24,994 nt of DNA, taken from an uncultured Bacteroides sp. Lineage in GTDB: Bacteria > Bacteroidota > Bacteroidia > Bacteroidales > Bacteroidaceae. Position numbers and translations under genes: made by a program. The stretch covers positions 1 through 24,994 of the forward strand of contig NZ_CABUHK010000077.1 of assembly GCF_902491285.1 (NCBI RefSeq), written 5' to 3'. Shown here one piece after another: positions 1-7,495 of the stretch. The notes beneath the pieces were generated by a model, which had not been told where the DNA came from, did not search any database, and worked only from the letters and a program-made list of their open reading frames with translations. The stretch's first letter is position 1; every line of letters starts with the position of its first letter.

Positions 1-19
1 ACTTGTTTCTGCCAAATCT

Positions 20-54
20 TTTCGGAGGAAAGTTTAAAAAACTATCCTCCGAAA
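20..54. terminator. Hairpin terminator downstream of argH
   Basis: Arms 20-29 (TTTCGGAGGA) and 45-54 (TCCTCCGAAA) pair perfectly, and an inner AGTTT/AAACT stem with a 3-nt loop extends the hairpin past one A-A mismatch. A T-run follows on the plus strand (56-64), so it would best stop a plus-strand gene entering from the left. It also lies directly after the argH stop on the minus strand, where the T-run is poor. It probably separates convergent genes. Confidence 0.7.
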
Positions 55-61
55 GCTCTTT

Positions 62-1402
62 TTATCTTCCAAGCAGCGCTTTCTCCGCCTTCTCCATCCC
101 ACAGAAGTTGAATCCATCAACAACTTGTTGCATCAGAGCAGAAATCTCCGCGTTACAAAGGTTACCGATACTTCCTTCATGAGTGTGATGTACTTCTTTA
201 CTATGAGAAAATTTACCGGCTTCAATATCCAGCCCTACTTTTTTATATGCATCACGGAAAGGCATACCTTCACGTGCCAGACGATTCACCTCTTCTACAC
301 TAAAAATAAGCAAGTACTTATCATCATCAAGAATGTGTTCATTTACTTTAATCTCGTCTATGATATAGGTTGTCATCTGCAAACAATCCTTCAATTCCTG
401 GAAAGCCGGCAAAAAGACCTCTTTGATAATCTGCAAATCACGGAAATAACCGGAAGGCAGGTTGTTGGCAATCATCATAATCTGTTGGGGAAGCGATTGC
501 AGTTTGTTGCATTTGGCACGTGTAAGTTCAAACACATCCGGATTTTTCTTATGGGGCATAATACTGGATCCCGTAGTACAATCGTCGGGCAACTTCACAA
601 AACCAAAGTTCTGACTGTTGAACATACAGGCATCGAAAGCCAGTTTGGCAATTGTACCGGCAATCGTAGCCAATGCAAAAGCAACATTACGCTCCAACTT
701 TCCACGTCCCATTTGCGCATACACCACATTGTAGTTCATCGAATCAAACCCAAGCAGTTCAGTCGTCATTGTACGGTTCAGCGGGAAAGACGAACCATAT
801 CCGGCAGCAGACCCCAACGGATTACGGTTACACATTTTGAACGCAGCTTGCAGAAACATCATATCATCTACCAGACTTTCAGCGTAAGCGCCAAACCATA
901 ATCCGAAAGAAGAGGGCATGGCAATCTGTAAATGAGTATAACCAGGCATCAATACATTTTTATACCGCTCACTTTGGCGAGCCAACACATGAAAGAGTTG
1001 TTCTACCGCTTCAGCTATTTCCTTAATTTGCGTACGGGTAAAGAGTTTCAAGTCCAGCAACACCTGGTCATTTCGCGAACGGCCGCTATGGATTTTCTTT
1101 CCTATGTCACCTAAACGGCGGGTCAGCATCAATTCCACTTGGGAATGAACATCTTCCACTCCGTCTTCTATAACAAATTCCCCTTTTTCAGCCGAAGCAT
1201 AAATATTCTTCAATTCAGCCAGCAACAGTTCCAGTTCTTCTTTCGTCAACAAGCCAATGCTCTCGAGCATCGTAATGTGAGCCATAGAACCAAGCACATC
1301 ATGCTTAGCCAAATAAAGATCCATCTCCCGGTCACGACCAACCGTGAAGCGTTCAATATCTTTATTCACCTGTACGGATTTCTCCCAAAGTTTCTGTGCC
1401 AT
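62..1402 (-). CDS. argH: Argininosuccinate lyase
   Basis: Cytoplasmic enzyme of the last arginine step, splitting argininosuccinate into arginine and fumarate. It belongs to the fumarase/aspartase superfamily and the homotetramer shares active sites between subunits. Visible signatures, numbered from the ATG: HSGRSRNDQV near residue 105-114, YTHLQ with the conserved His near 157, and the mobile signature loop GSSIMPHKKNP near 278-288 with the catalytic Ser. At 446 residues it is of normal length. An in-frame TTG at 1414 would add four residues (MRKL), but the ATG at 1402 gives the family-typical start MAQKLWEK, so I prefer it. It is the last gene of the prmC-recX-pyrE-SRPBCC-argH minus-strand series, 24 nt after the SRPBCC gene, with a hairpin just downstream. 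The other arginine gene in the window, the succinylornithine carbamoyltransferase, is 17 kb away. Confidence 0.97.
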   Translation of the reverse strand: MAQKLWEKSVQVNKDIERFTVGRDREMDLYLAKHDVLGSMAHITMLESIGLLTKEELELLLAELKNIYASAEKGEFVIEDGVEDVHSQVELMLTRRLGDIGKKIHSGRSRNDQVLLDLKLFTRTQIKEIAEAVEQLFHVLARQSERYKNVLMPGYTHLQIAMPSSFGLWFGAYAESLVDDMMFLQAAFKMCNRNPLGSAAGYGSSFPLNRTMTTELLGFDSMNYNVVYAQMGRGKLERNVAFALATIAGTIAKLAFDACMFNSQNFGFVKLPDDCTTGSSIMPHKKNPDVFELTRAKCNKLQSLPQQIMMIANNLPSGYFRDLQIIKEVFLPAFQELKDCLQMTTYIIDEIKVNEHILDDDKYLLIFSVEEVNRLAREGMPFRDAYKKVGLDIEAGKFSHSKEVHHTHEGSIGNLCNAEISALMQQVVDGFNFCGMEKAEKALLGR

Positions 1403-1426
1403 AAGCTTTCTCAAATAATAGCAGAT

Positions 1427-1837
1427 TTAATAATTAATAATTGCCAGCATTTCAACCATCTTCTCCAGACCTTCCTGAAGAGGTTTCTGCACCATTGCTT
1501 TCATAAACGGATTAATATCCATTCCGATGGTTACTTTCATCTTACATTCTTCCTCGCCAGTTTCAACCAGTTGGATCCACATATTAAAAGGGATTGGTGA
1601 ATTAGTCGTTGCTAACTTTATACATTTACAGGGTTCACGTTCTATTATTTGCAGTGTCAGTTGCCCAACAGGCGGCACACTAAAGCTCAATGTATCTGAA
1701 TCAAAGCTCAAATCCTGCACCTTATCTTGCGGCAAACGATCTTTGACAGCTTCCAGATTACTCAAGTCCGAAAGTTTGTTATATACACGTTCCTGACTGT
1801 AAGGTATTACCTTAACACTACTCTCAAAATTACTCAT
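1427..1837 (-). CDS. SRPBCC (START-like) domain protein of unknown ligand
   Basis: A 136-residue soluble protein with no signal peptide or membrane segment. The overall pattern matches the SRPBCC/polyketide-cyclase-like fold: an N-terminal strand, then the helix YSQERVYNKLSDLSNLEAV, a run of beta strands (DTLSFSVPPVGQLTLQIIERE, CKCIKLAT, CKMKVTIGMDIN) and a long C-terminal helix (MKAMVQKPLQEGLEKMVEML). These folds usually form a hydrophobic pocket, but nothing here identifies the ligand. It sits between pyrE and argH on the same strand, 24 nt before argH and behind a strong hairpin that follows pyrE. The linkage to argH suggests co-expression only. Family placement rests on pattern recognition, not a search. 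Confidence 0.8.
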   Translation of the reverse strand: MSNFESSVKVIPYSQERVYNKLSDLSNLEAVKDRLPQDKVQDLSFDSDTLSFSVPPVGQLTLQIIEREPCKCIKLATTNSPIPFNMWIQLVETGEEECKMKVTIGMDINPFMKAMVQKPLQEGLEKMVEMLAIINY

Positions 1838-1859
1838 AATATTCTTTTAGTATAAAACA

Positions 1860-1904
1860 AAAAAAGAACAATCCGGCCAATTCATGTCCGAATAGTTCTT
1901 TTTT
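1860..1904 (-). terminator. Intrinsic terminator between pyrE and the SRPBCC gene
   Basis: AAAAAAGAAC (1860-1869) pairs with GTTCTTTTTT (1895-1904). Inside, ATTCGG and CCGGAT (minus-strand reading) add a second 6-bp stem with one G-U pair. On the minus strand the last arm ends in a T-run, the form of a rho-independent terminator. It lies 26 nt after the pyrE stop and 22 nt before the next start codon. It should lower read-through into the SRPBCC-argH pair, unless it acts as a conditional attenuator. Confidence 0.75.
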
Positions 1905-1930
1905 CACAAATATGTTTTAAAACAAAGTCC

Positions 1931-2569
1931 TTATTTTCCAGCATCCCAATGAGCGGGGTCTTTACGCCATTCGTTCAATGTCTGTATGTCTTCTTCTTCA
2001 ATGTAACCTGTACGAAGAGCCACATCGAGCACAGCTTCGTAATTGGTCAGTGTCACCAAAGTCACTTTGGCATTCTTAAATGCCTCTTCAGCAACAGGGA
2101 ATCCGTAAGTATAAGCCGCAACCATACCAATCACTTCGCAACCATCGCGACGAATTGCTTCCACAGCCTTCAAACTGCTACCACCCGTAGAAATCAAATC
2201 TTCTACCACTACAACTTTCATACCCGGACGAAGTTCACCTTCGATCAGGTTTTCCAATCCATGGTCTTTGGGGGTAGAACGAACATACACGAACGGTAAA
2301 TTCAATGCATCAGCCACCAAAGCTCCCTGCGGGATAGCACCAGTCGCCACACCTGCAATCGCATCCACCTGTCCGAATCGCTCCAATATCAGACGTGTAA
2401 TTTCAATCTTCACAAAATTACGAAGAGAAGGATAGGACAGAGTTTTACGGTTATCACAGTAAAAGGGGGATTTCCATCCTGAAGCCCATGTGAAAGGGTT
2501 AGCGGGTTGAAGTTTAATAGCTTTAATCTTCAACAGTTTCTCCGCAAATAGTCTCTCTAAGTTTTTCAT
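1931..2569 (-). CDS. pyrE: Orotate phosphoribosyltransferase
   Basis: Makes orotidine 5'-monophosphate from orotate and PRPP, the fifth step of pyrimidine synthesis, in the cytoplasm as a dimer. The PRPP-binding signature VVVVEDLISTGGSS is at residues 119-132. The catalytic-loop region RSTPKDHGLENLIEG at 97-111 and the N-terminal segment with FTWASGWKSPFYCDNRK are typical of bacterial PyrE. Length is 212, normal for the family. It lies 78 nt after recX, and a good Bacteroides -7 element sits in that gap (2598-2605), so it can be transcribed separately from prmC-recX. A strong hairpin follows. There is no sign of the leader-peptide attenuation known in enterobacteria. Confidence 0.97.
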   Translation of the reverse strand: MKNLERLFAEKLLKIKAIKLQPANPFTWASGWKSPFYCDNRKTLSYPSLRNFVKIEITRLILERFGQVDAIAGVATGAIPQGALVADALNLPFVYVRSTPKDHGLENLIEGELRPGMKVVVVEDLISTGGSSLKAVEAIRRDGCEVIGMVAAYTYGFPVAEEAFKNAKVTLVTLTNYEAVLDVALRTGYIEEEDIQTLNEWRKDPAHWDAGK

Positions 2570-2597
2570 AACTAAACTAACTATTAATTATTTGCCG

Positions 2598-2605
2598 CAA
2601 AAGTA
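2598..2605 (-). promoter_or_regulatory. Bacteroides -7 box upstream of pyrE
   Basis: TACTTTTG on the minus strand matches the Bacteroides primary-sigma -7 consensus TAnnTTTG. It is 28 nt upstream of the pyrE ATG. The expected -33 region is only T-rich, with no clear TTTG. Confidence 0.55.
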
Positions 2606-2647
2606 CAGAAATTGAACGAGAATAAAAAGAAGAATCCGTTTATTTTT

Positions 2648-3130
2648 TCAGCCAATTTGTTCCTCCTCATCGGGAACGTCTATACAACGCTTGATATCTT
2701 TCAGTTCAAATCCACGGCTCATGGCAAATCGCATCAGTTTTCCATTCAGTTCATATTCATCTTGCGCATGAATACTTTTCCGTTTGGACGCCAACAAATC
2801 ACGCAGAATGGAAAGATATTCATCTTCATCAATCTCATTCAGATAACGCCACGCCACGTCAGAGGGAATCCGCTTCATATAGAGCCCCTGGGCTATTTTC
2901 ATCTTTCCCCACTTGGCAAACCGGAACTTATCGTTCACAAAAGCCCTGCAGAAACGTTCATCATCGATAAACTTCTCCGCTTCCAGTCGGTTAAGAATAC
3001 GCGCAATGGTATCATAGGCAATTCCCCAACGTTGTAACTTCTCATTTATTTCTGCCCGGCAATGCTCGGCAGTAGAGCAATAAGAGGCAACACGATTTAA
3101 AGCCTCTTCATCTGTTAATTGTGCACTCAT
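2648..3130 (-). CDS. recX: RecX family regulatory protein
   Basis: RecX proteins bind RecA and modulate its filament on single-stranded DNA. This 160-residue protein has the three-helix repeat layout of the family: LTDEEALNRVASYCSTAEHCRAEINEKLQRWGI, then the core DDERFCRAFVNDKFRFAKWGKMKIAQGLYMKRI, then a C-terminal repeat ending in acidic residues. The core block with R-F-A-FV-D-K, G-KI and L-KI is the diagnostic part. Its start overlaps the prmC stop by 4 nt (ATGA), implying translational coupling. recA is not in this window, so any pairing with RecA is inferred from the family. Confidence 0.92.
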   Translation of the reverse strand: MSAQLTDEEALNRVASYCSTAEHCRAEINEKLQRWGIAYDTIARILNRLEAEKFIDDERFCRAFVNDKFRFAKWGKMKIAQGLYMKRIPSDVAWRYLNEIDEDEYLSILRDLLASKRKSIHAQDEYELNGKLMRFAMSRGFELKDIKRCIDVPDEEEQIG

Positions 3131-3963
3131 CGGTTAGCTGTAACTATTCTATCTTTTCCAAATATGTCTTTTATAACACGAACATCACGATATTGGTTCA
3201 TTTCAAGTATGTGTGCTGTTTCCCGGCCATAAGCCTGGTTTATTTCAAAATAAAGTCTGCCGCCCAGCAAAAGCAAATCACGGCCCAAATCTGCAATCCG
3301 GCGATAGAACCGCAACGGGTCATCATCAGGAACAAATAAGGCAAGTTCCGGTTCCCAATCAAGTACATTGGCGTCCATTCCGTCCTTTTCCGCTTCTGTC
3401 ACATAAGGCGGATTACTGACGATAATATCAAAAGAAGAGGTTTTCTCCCAATCATCGGATAAAACATCTCTTTGCCGAAACACGACGCCTGCTTCCAGTT
3501 CCTCATTATTAGCGTATGCAATTGCCAATGCATCTTCCGAAATATCCCACGCCTCTACTTTTGCATTCGGAAGTTTTTTAGCCAAAGAGATCGCGATACA
3601 TCCGCTCCCCGTACCTATATCTAATAAGTGGCGGGCATCCGTATTCTCCCGGGCGATTAAATCCACCAATTCCGCAGTCTCAGGACGAGGAACCAGTACG
3701 CCGGGAGCCACTTTGAATCTCCTTCCATCAAACTCCGCAAAGCCACGAATGTACTGTATCGGCTCGTTTTTCTGCAAACGGAATATAATGTTTTCTAATT
3801 CACGCTCTTTGCATTCGGATAAAATTATATCTTTGCCGAGGTAAATATCAAGCGCATCCAAACATAACATGTCGCAACAGATCAGCATTGTAAGAGCTTT
3901 GACCTCTTCCGGCGGATAAATATCCTGCAAGGACTGGCGTATGTAAGTAGTGATACGATTCAT
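3127..3963 (-). CDS. prmC: Release factor glutamine N5-methyltransferase
   Basis: Methylates the Gln of the GGQ motif in peptide chain release factors RF1 and RF2, using S-adenosylmethionine. The SAM-binding motif LLDIGTGSGC is at about 113-122 and the amide-binding NPPY motif at 184-187 (preceded by DIIVS). The N-terminal helical domain (1-90) and the PRPETAELV segment near 92-100 are typical of PrmC. Length of 278 residues is normal. It is the first gene of the minus-strand group and overlaps recX by 4 nt. A -7 box lies 21 nt upstream, divergent from ribD. Confidence 0.96.
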   Translation of the reverse strand: MNRITTYIRQSLQDIYPPEEVKALTMLICCDMLCLDALDIYLGKDIILSECKERELENIIFRLQKNEPIQYIRGFAEFDGRRFKVAPGVLVPRPETAELVDLIARENTDARHLLDIGTGSGCIAISLAKKLPNAKVEAWDISEDALAIAYANNEELEAGVVFRQRDVLSDDWEKTSSFDIIVSNPPYVTEAEKDGMDANVLDWEPELALFVPDDDPLRFYRRIADLGRDLLLLGGRLYFEINQAYGRETAHILEMNQYRDVRVIKDIFGKDRIVTANR

Positions 3964-3983
3964 ATATTTACAATTTCGGACTG

Positions 3984-4017
3984 CAAAAGTAAGAATAATA
4001 TAGCGAAGAGCACCAAA
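3984..4017 (-). promoter_or_regulatory. prmC promoter, divergent from ribD
   Basis: Minus-strand TACTTTTG at 3984-3991 matches TAnnTTTG, and a TTTG at 4014-4017 lies 22 nt upstream as a possible -33 element. The -33 element abuts the ribD start codon at 4018. The two genes therefore share a compact 54-nt divergent region. No convincing -7 box for ribD was seen. Confidence 0.5.
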
Positions 4018-5055
4018 ATGGAAGAAGAAAAATACATGAGACGCTGCATTGAGCTCGCCGGGAACGGGTTATGTAATGTATCTCCCAACCCGATGGTAGG
4101 GGCTGTCATCGTGTGTGACGGGCGTATTATCGGTGAGGGTTATCATATTCGTTGTGGAGAAGCACATGCCGAAGTTAACGCCATCCGTTCCGTCAAAGAT
4201 GAGTCTTTATTGAAACGCTCCACAATCTATGTAAGCCTGGAACCTTGTTCCCACTATGGGAAAACCCCGCCTTGTGCCGACTTGATTATCGAGAAACAGA
4301 TTCCGCGCATTGTCATAGGCTGCCAGGATCCTTTTTCTGAAGTAGCCGGACGCGGTATTCAAAAGTTACGGGACGCCGGACGGGAAGTAACAGTGGGCAT
4401 ATTAGAAAAAGAATGCAAACATTTGATTCGCCGTTTTATTACTTTCAATACACTTCACCGCCCTTTCATCACATTGAAATGGGCTGAATCAGCCGATCAT
4501 TTCATTGACATAGAACGCACTGACGGCAAGCCGGTGATACTTTCCTCTCCACTTTCTTCCATGTTGGTGCACAAGAAAAGGGCAGAAGCCGATGCTATCA
4601 TGGTAGGTCGGCGGACAGCCTTATTGGACAATCCATCATTGACTGTACGCAACTGGTATGGACGTAATCCAATACGCATCATTTTAGACCGCACCTTATC
4701 TCTTCCAAAGGATTTACAAATATTCGACGGAGAAATTCCAACATTAATCTTTACAGAGAAAGAACAACCGGAAAAGAAGAACGTTACTTACATCACCATT
4801 GATTTCAGTCATAACCCACTGATACAGATTATGAAAGAGCTATATCAACGTAAGATACAATCGTTATTGGTTGAAGGCGGAAGTCAATTGCTACAATCAT
4901 TCATTAACAATGAACTATGGGATGAAGCATTTATCGAGAAGTGCCCCAGCAGGTTACATTCCGGTGTTAAAGCACCTGAAATAAGCGATAATTTTAGTTA
5001 CTCGACGGAAAAACACTTCGAAAGACAGATTTGGCATTACGTTTATCGAAATTAG
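4018..5055 (+). CDS. ribD: Bifunctional riboflavin deaminase/reductase RibD
   Basis: Catalyses the second and third steps of riboflavin synthesis from GTP: deamination of the diaminopyrimidine, then NADPH-dependent reduction of the ribosyl side chain. The N-terminal deaminase domain (about 1-145) shows the zinc-site motif HAEVNAI (His50, Glu52) and PCSHYGKTPPC (Cys77 and Cys86). The C-terminal DHFR-like reductase domain (about 146-345) begins at RPFITLKWAESAD and has the VGRRTALLDNPSLTVR and LLVEGGSQLLQSF blocks. The length of 345 and domain order are standard. It is divergent from prmC and 142 nt upstream of the next lipoprotein, so it is probably monocistronic. No other rib gene or FMN riboswitch was recognised nearby. 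Confidence 0.96.
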   Translation: MEEEKYMRRCIELAGNGLCNVSPNPMVGAVIVCDGRIIGEGYHIRCGEAHAEVNAIRSVKDESLLKRSTIYVSLEPCSHYGKTPPCADLIIEKQIPRIVIGCQDPFSEVAGRGIQKLRDAGREVTVGILEKECKHLIRRFITFNTLHRPFITLKWAESADHFIDIERTDGKPVILSSPLSSMLVHKKRAEADAIMVGRRTALLDNPSLTVRNWYGRNPIRIILDRTLSLPKDLQIFDGEIPTLIFTEKEQPEKKNVTYITIDFSHNPLIQIMKELYQRKIQSLLVEGGSQLLQSFINNELWDEAFIEKCPSRLHSGVKAPEISDNFSYSTEKHFERQIWHYVYRN

Positions 5056-5161
5056 CTAAAATAGTCCTGCTCAGGGAGTTTTACGTCGATAAAAACAGTG
5101 TTATTATCTATAATTTTATATAAAACTTGCCGGTATTGTTCTTTATCGGAAAAAATGTTTC

Positions 5162-5169
5162 TATTTTTG
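5162..5169 (+). promoter_or_regulatory. -7 box upstream of the DUF6242-like gene
   Basis: TATTTTTG matches TAnnTTTG and lies 28 nt upstream of the ATG at 5198. The -33 region has a TTG at 5136-5138 with a long 23-nt spacer, so only the -7 element is convincing. It would drive the lipoprotein-uppS-bamA-skp series. Confidence 0.55.
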
Positions 5170-5197
5170 CAACTTGTAAATAAACACAATCTTTCAA

Positions 5198-6703
5198 ATG
5201 AGAATAAAGTTTTTATCATTCATTGCGAGTTTTTTCATGGTGTCATTTGTTATAACGTCATGTCTTGATGACGATAATAACATCGAATATAGCCCGGATG
5301 CGACTATACATGCGTTTAGTCTTGACACAATTGGGTATGGGATAACCTATAAATTCACTATTGACCAGCAAAAAGGTGAAATCTATAACGAGGACTCTCT
5401 CCCTGTTCATGCTGATACGATTATTGACAAGATTCTAATAAAGACTTTGACTACTGTTTCGGGAGTTATCACAATGAAGAATAAAGCCAATGAAGATTCT
5501 ATTATCAACATCAATGATTCCATAGATCTTCGCGAAGCTTTAAAAGTCAAGGTATGGTCAACAGAAGCCTTAGCTGGTATATCTCCTAACCAAGTCAAAG
5601 AATACACCATTACAGTACGAGTGCATAAGCATGATCCGGATTCGTTGAAGTGGAATTATGTAGGAGCTATGCAGAATGAGATCGTAAACGAACAAAAAAC
5701 GATTGAATTCAACAATAAATTCCTCACCTATTCTAAAGTAGGCAATCACTTAAAAGTATATCAAAATAGTGGTTTCTCCAGTTGGACTGCGGCAGGAGTA
5801 AATACAGAAGGCGACTTGAATGTATTGCCCAATTCCATACTCCCCTTAGATGGAGTTATATTGGCTACTGCAGACAATAAAGTATACGAATCAACAGATG
5901 GTATTAACTGGGCAACTTCAACTAAGTTCTCCGGTGAAGTGAACACATTCGTCTCTAAATTAAAGATAGAGAATGAAACAAAAATCACTTATATCAAAAC
6001 AGAAGAGGGAAAAAGATATTTCTATTCCATATTGGAGTCACAATTATTAGACCAGCCGATAGAAACTCAAATCGAAGAGGTCAGCGAAAGATTCCCCATA
6101 GACAATATCTCTTATACAACCTTCAGCAAGGGAAAAAACAATCAGAACATCATTGTAGGAAAACATGAACCAGCAATAGAAATCGACATCAATAATAAAA
6201 AGGTGCCTGTTACCATATCATGGGGATATGACGGCAATACTTGGGTTGAATTAGGGGCAGCTACTGCAGTTGCTTATTGCCCTGCATTCGACAATCCGAC
6301 TATTGTTTGCTATAACGACCTTTTCTACATTTTTGGAGATAAATTAGAATCGATTTATGTATCAATCAATGAAGGAGTTGCCTGGAAAAAAGCAAATAAA
6401 AAGTTCTCTTTTCCAAACCATGACTGGAGCAAATCCGACATCACTGTATCAACCGAAGAAAAACCCGAATTCAGAGGTAGAGAAAATTTTTCAGTAATAC
6501 AAGATACAAAAGAAAAATTCATCTATATTTTATTCAGTAAAGAGGAAAATCTTACTTTTACTGAGGAAGTAGAAAAAGAAGAAGAAGAAACTCGGGCTAC
6601 AGAGTCTAAAGATAGAGGTCCATACCATCATGATTCAGAAGTATGGCGTGCCCGTCTGAATCAGCTATGGTTTGACTTGGATCCGGAACACGCCGGTCAA
6701 TAA
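5198..6703 (+). CDS. DUF6242-like lipoprotein, probably surface exposed
   Basis: A 501-residue secreted lipoprotein. The signal peptide ends in the lipobox VITSC with Cys22 as the lipid site. The following LDDDNN resembles the acidic export signal that sends Bacteroides lipoproteins to the cell surface. The N-terminal third (about 30-150) looks like a beta-sandwich: SPDATIHAFSLDT, then ITMKNKANEDS, ending in KEYTITVRVHK. From about 155 on there are repeated strand pairs with W and D (LKWNYVGAM, KVYESTDGINWATS, YVSINEGVAWKKA), as in beta-propeller or sialidase-like repeats. A charged linker (about 445-475) precedes the C-terminal tail. I believe this matches DUF6242 of Bacteroidales, but function is unknown. 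It is 27 nt upstream of uppS, in line with the bamA operon, which suggests an envelope role. Confidence 0.75.
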   Translation: MRIKFLSFIASFFMVSFVITSCLDDDNNIEYSPDATIHAFSLDTIGYGITYKFTIDQQKGEIYNEDSLPVHADTIIDKILIKTLTTVSGVITMKNKANEDSIININDSIDLREALKVKVWSTEALAGISPNQVKEYTITVRVHKHDPDSLKWNYVGAMQNEIVNEQKTIEFNNKFLTYSKVGNHLKVYQNSGFSSWTAAGVNTEGDLNVLPNSILPLDGVILATADNKVYESTDGINWATSTKFSGEVNTFVSKLKIENETKITYIKTEEGKRYFYSILESQLLDQPIETQIEEVSERFPIDNISYTTFSKGKNNQNIIVGKHEPAIEIDINNKKVPVTISWGYDGNTWVELGAATAVAYCPAFDNPTIVCYNDLFYIFGDKLESIYVSINEGVAWKKANKKFSFPNHDWSKSDITVSTEEKPEFRGRENFSVIQDTKEKFIYILFSKEENLTFTEEVEKEEEETRATESKDRGPYHHDSEVWRARLNQLWFDLDPEHAGQ

Positions 6704-6730
6704 TAAAACGTATACGTTTAAAATAAAAAG

Positions 6731-7465
6731 ATGTCCTATATAGAACAAATAGACAAAACTCGGATACCCCAACACGTAGCCATCATCATGGATGGCAACG
6801 GACGATGGGCAAAGCAACGAGGTGAAGAACGTACTTACGGTCACCGTGCAGGCGCAGAAACGGTACAGAGAATTACTGAGGATGCAGCCCGCGTGGGAGT
6901 GAAGTATCTGACCTTGTACACTTTCTCCACCGAGAACTGGAATCGACCGCAAGACGAAGTAGCGGCTCTGATGAATCTATTGCTAGATTCTATTGAAGAA
7001 GAGACACTGATGAAAAACAATATCCGCTTCAATGTAATCGGTGATTTCAAAAAATTGCCGGACGAAGTTCAGAAAAGTTTGACATCATGTATAGAACATA
7101 CGGCTGGAAATACTGGGATGTGCCTGGTATTGGCTCTCAGTTACTCTTCCCGTTGGGAGATAACGGAAGCTGTCCGGCAAATAGCGATACAGGTTGAAAA
7201 GGGAGAACTATCCCCCGAACAAATAACAGATGAATGTATCGCATCTCATTTGGAAACGAAATTTATGCCCGACCCGGATTTATTAATCCGCACGGGGGGA
7301 GAAATCCGACTAAGCAACTATTTGCTATGGCAATGTGCTTATTCGGAACTTTATTTTTGTGATACCTTTTGGCCGGACTTCAATAAGGAAGAATTCTACA
7401 AAGCCATTTGTGAGTATCAACAACGGGAACGCCGCTTCGGCAAAACCAGCGAACAAATCAGCTAA
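6731..7465 (+). CDS. uppS: Isoprenyl transferase (undecaprenyl diphosphate synthase)
   Basis: A cis-prenyltransferase that adds isopentenyl units to farnesyl diphosphate to make the C55 carrier used for peptidoglycan and surface glycans. The N-terminal signature [16 protein letters not shown] holds Asp21, which binds the diphosphate magnesium. The structural motif [11 protein letters not shown] is at about 63-72, and the C-terminal signature [21 protein letters not shown] starts near 181 with the IPP-binding Arg/Ser residues. SYSSRWEI at 137-144 replaces the more usual NYGGR-EI. The length of 244 is standard. It lies 27 nt after the DUF6242-like gene and 30 nt before bamA, so it belongs to an envelope operon. 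Confidence 0.97.
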   Translation: MSYIEQIDKTRIPQHVAIIMDGNGRWAKQRGEERTYGHRAGAETVQRITEDAARVGVKYLTLYTFSTENWNRPQDEVAALMNLLLDSIEEETLMKNNIRFNVIGDFKKLPDEVQKSLTSCIEHTAGNTGMCLVLALSYSSRWEITEAVRQIAIQVEKGELSPEQITDECIASHLETKFMPDPDLLIRTGGEIRLSNYLLWQCAYSELYFCDTFWPDFNKEEFYKAICEYQQRERRFGKTSEQIS

Positions 7466-7495
7466 CATAACTTGAAACATCAAATTATAACATAA

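Noticed and set aside
125..901. 258-codon plus-strand frame opposite argH
   Set aside because: argH on the other strand has complete family motifs. The opposite frame has no recognisable domain and an implausible composition.
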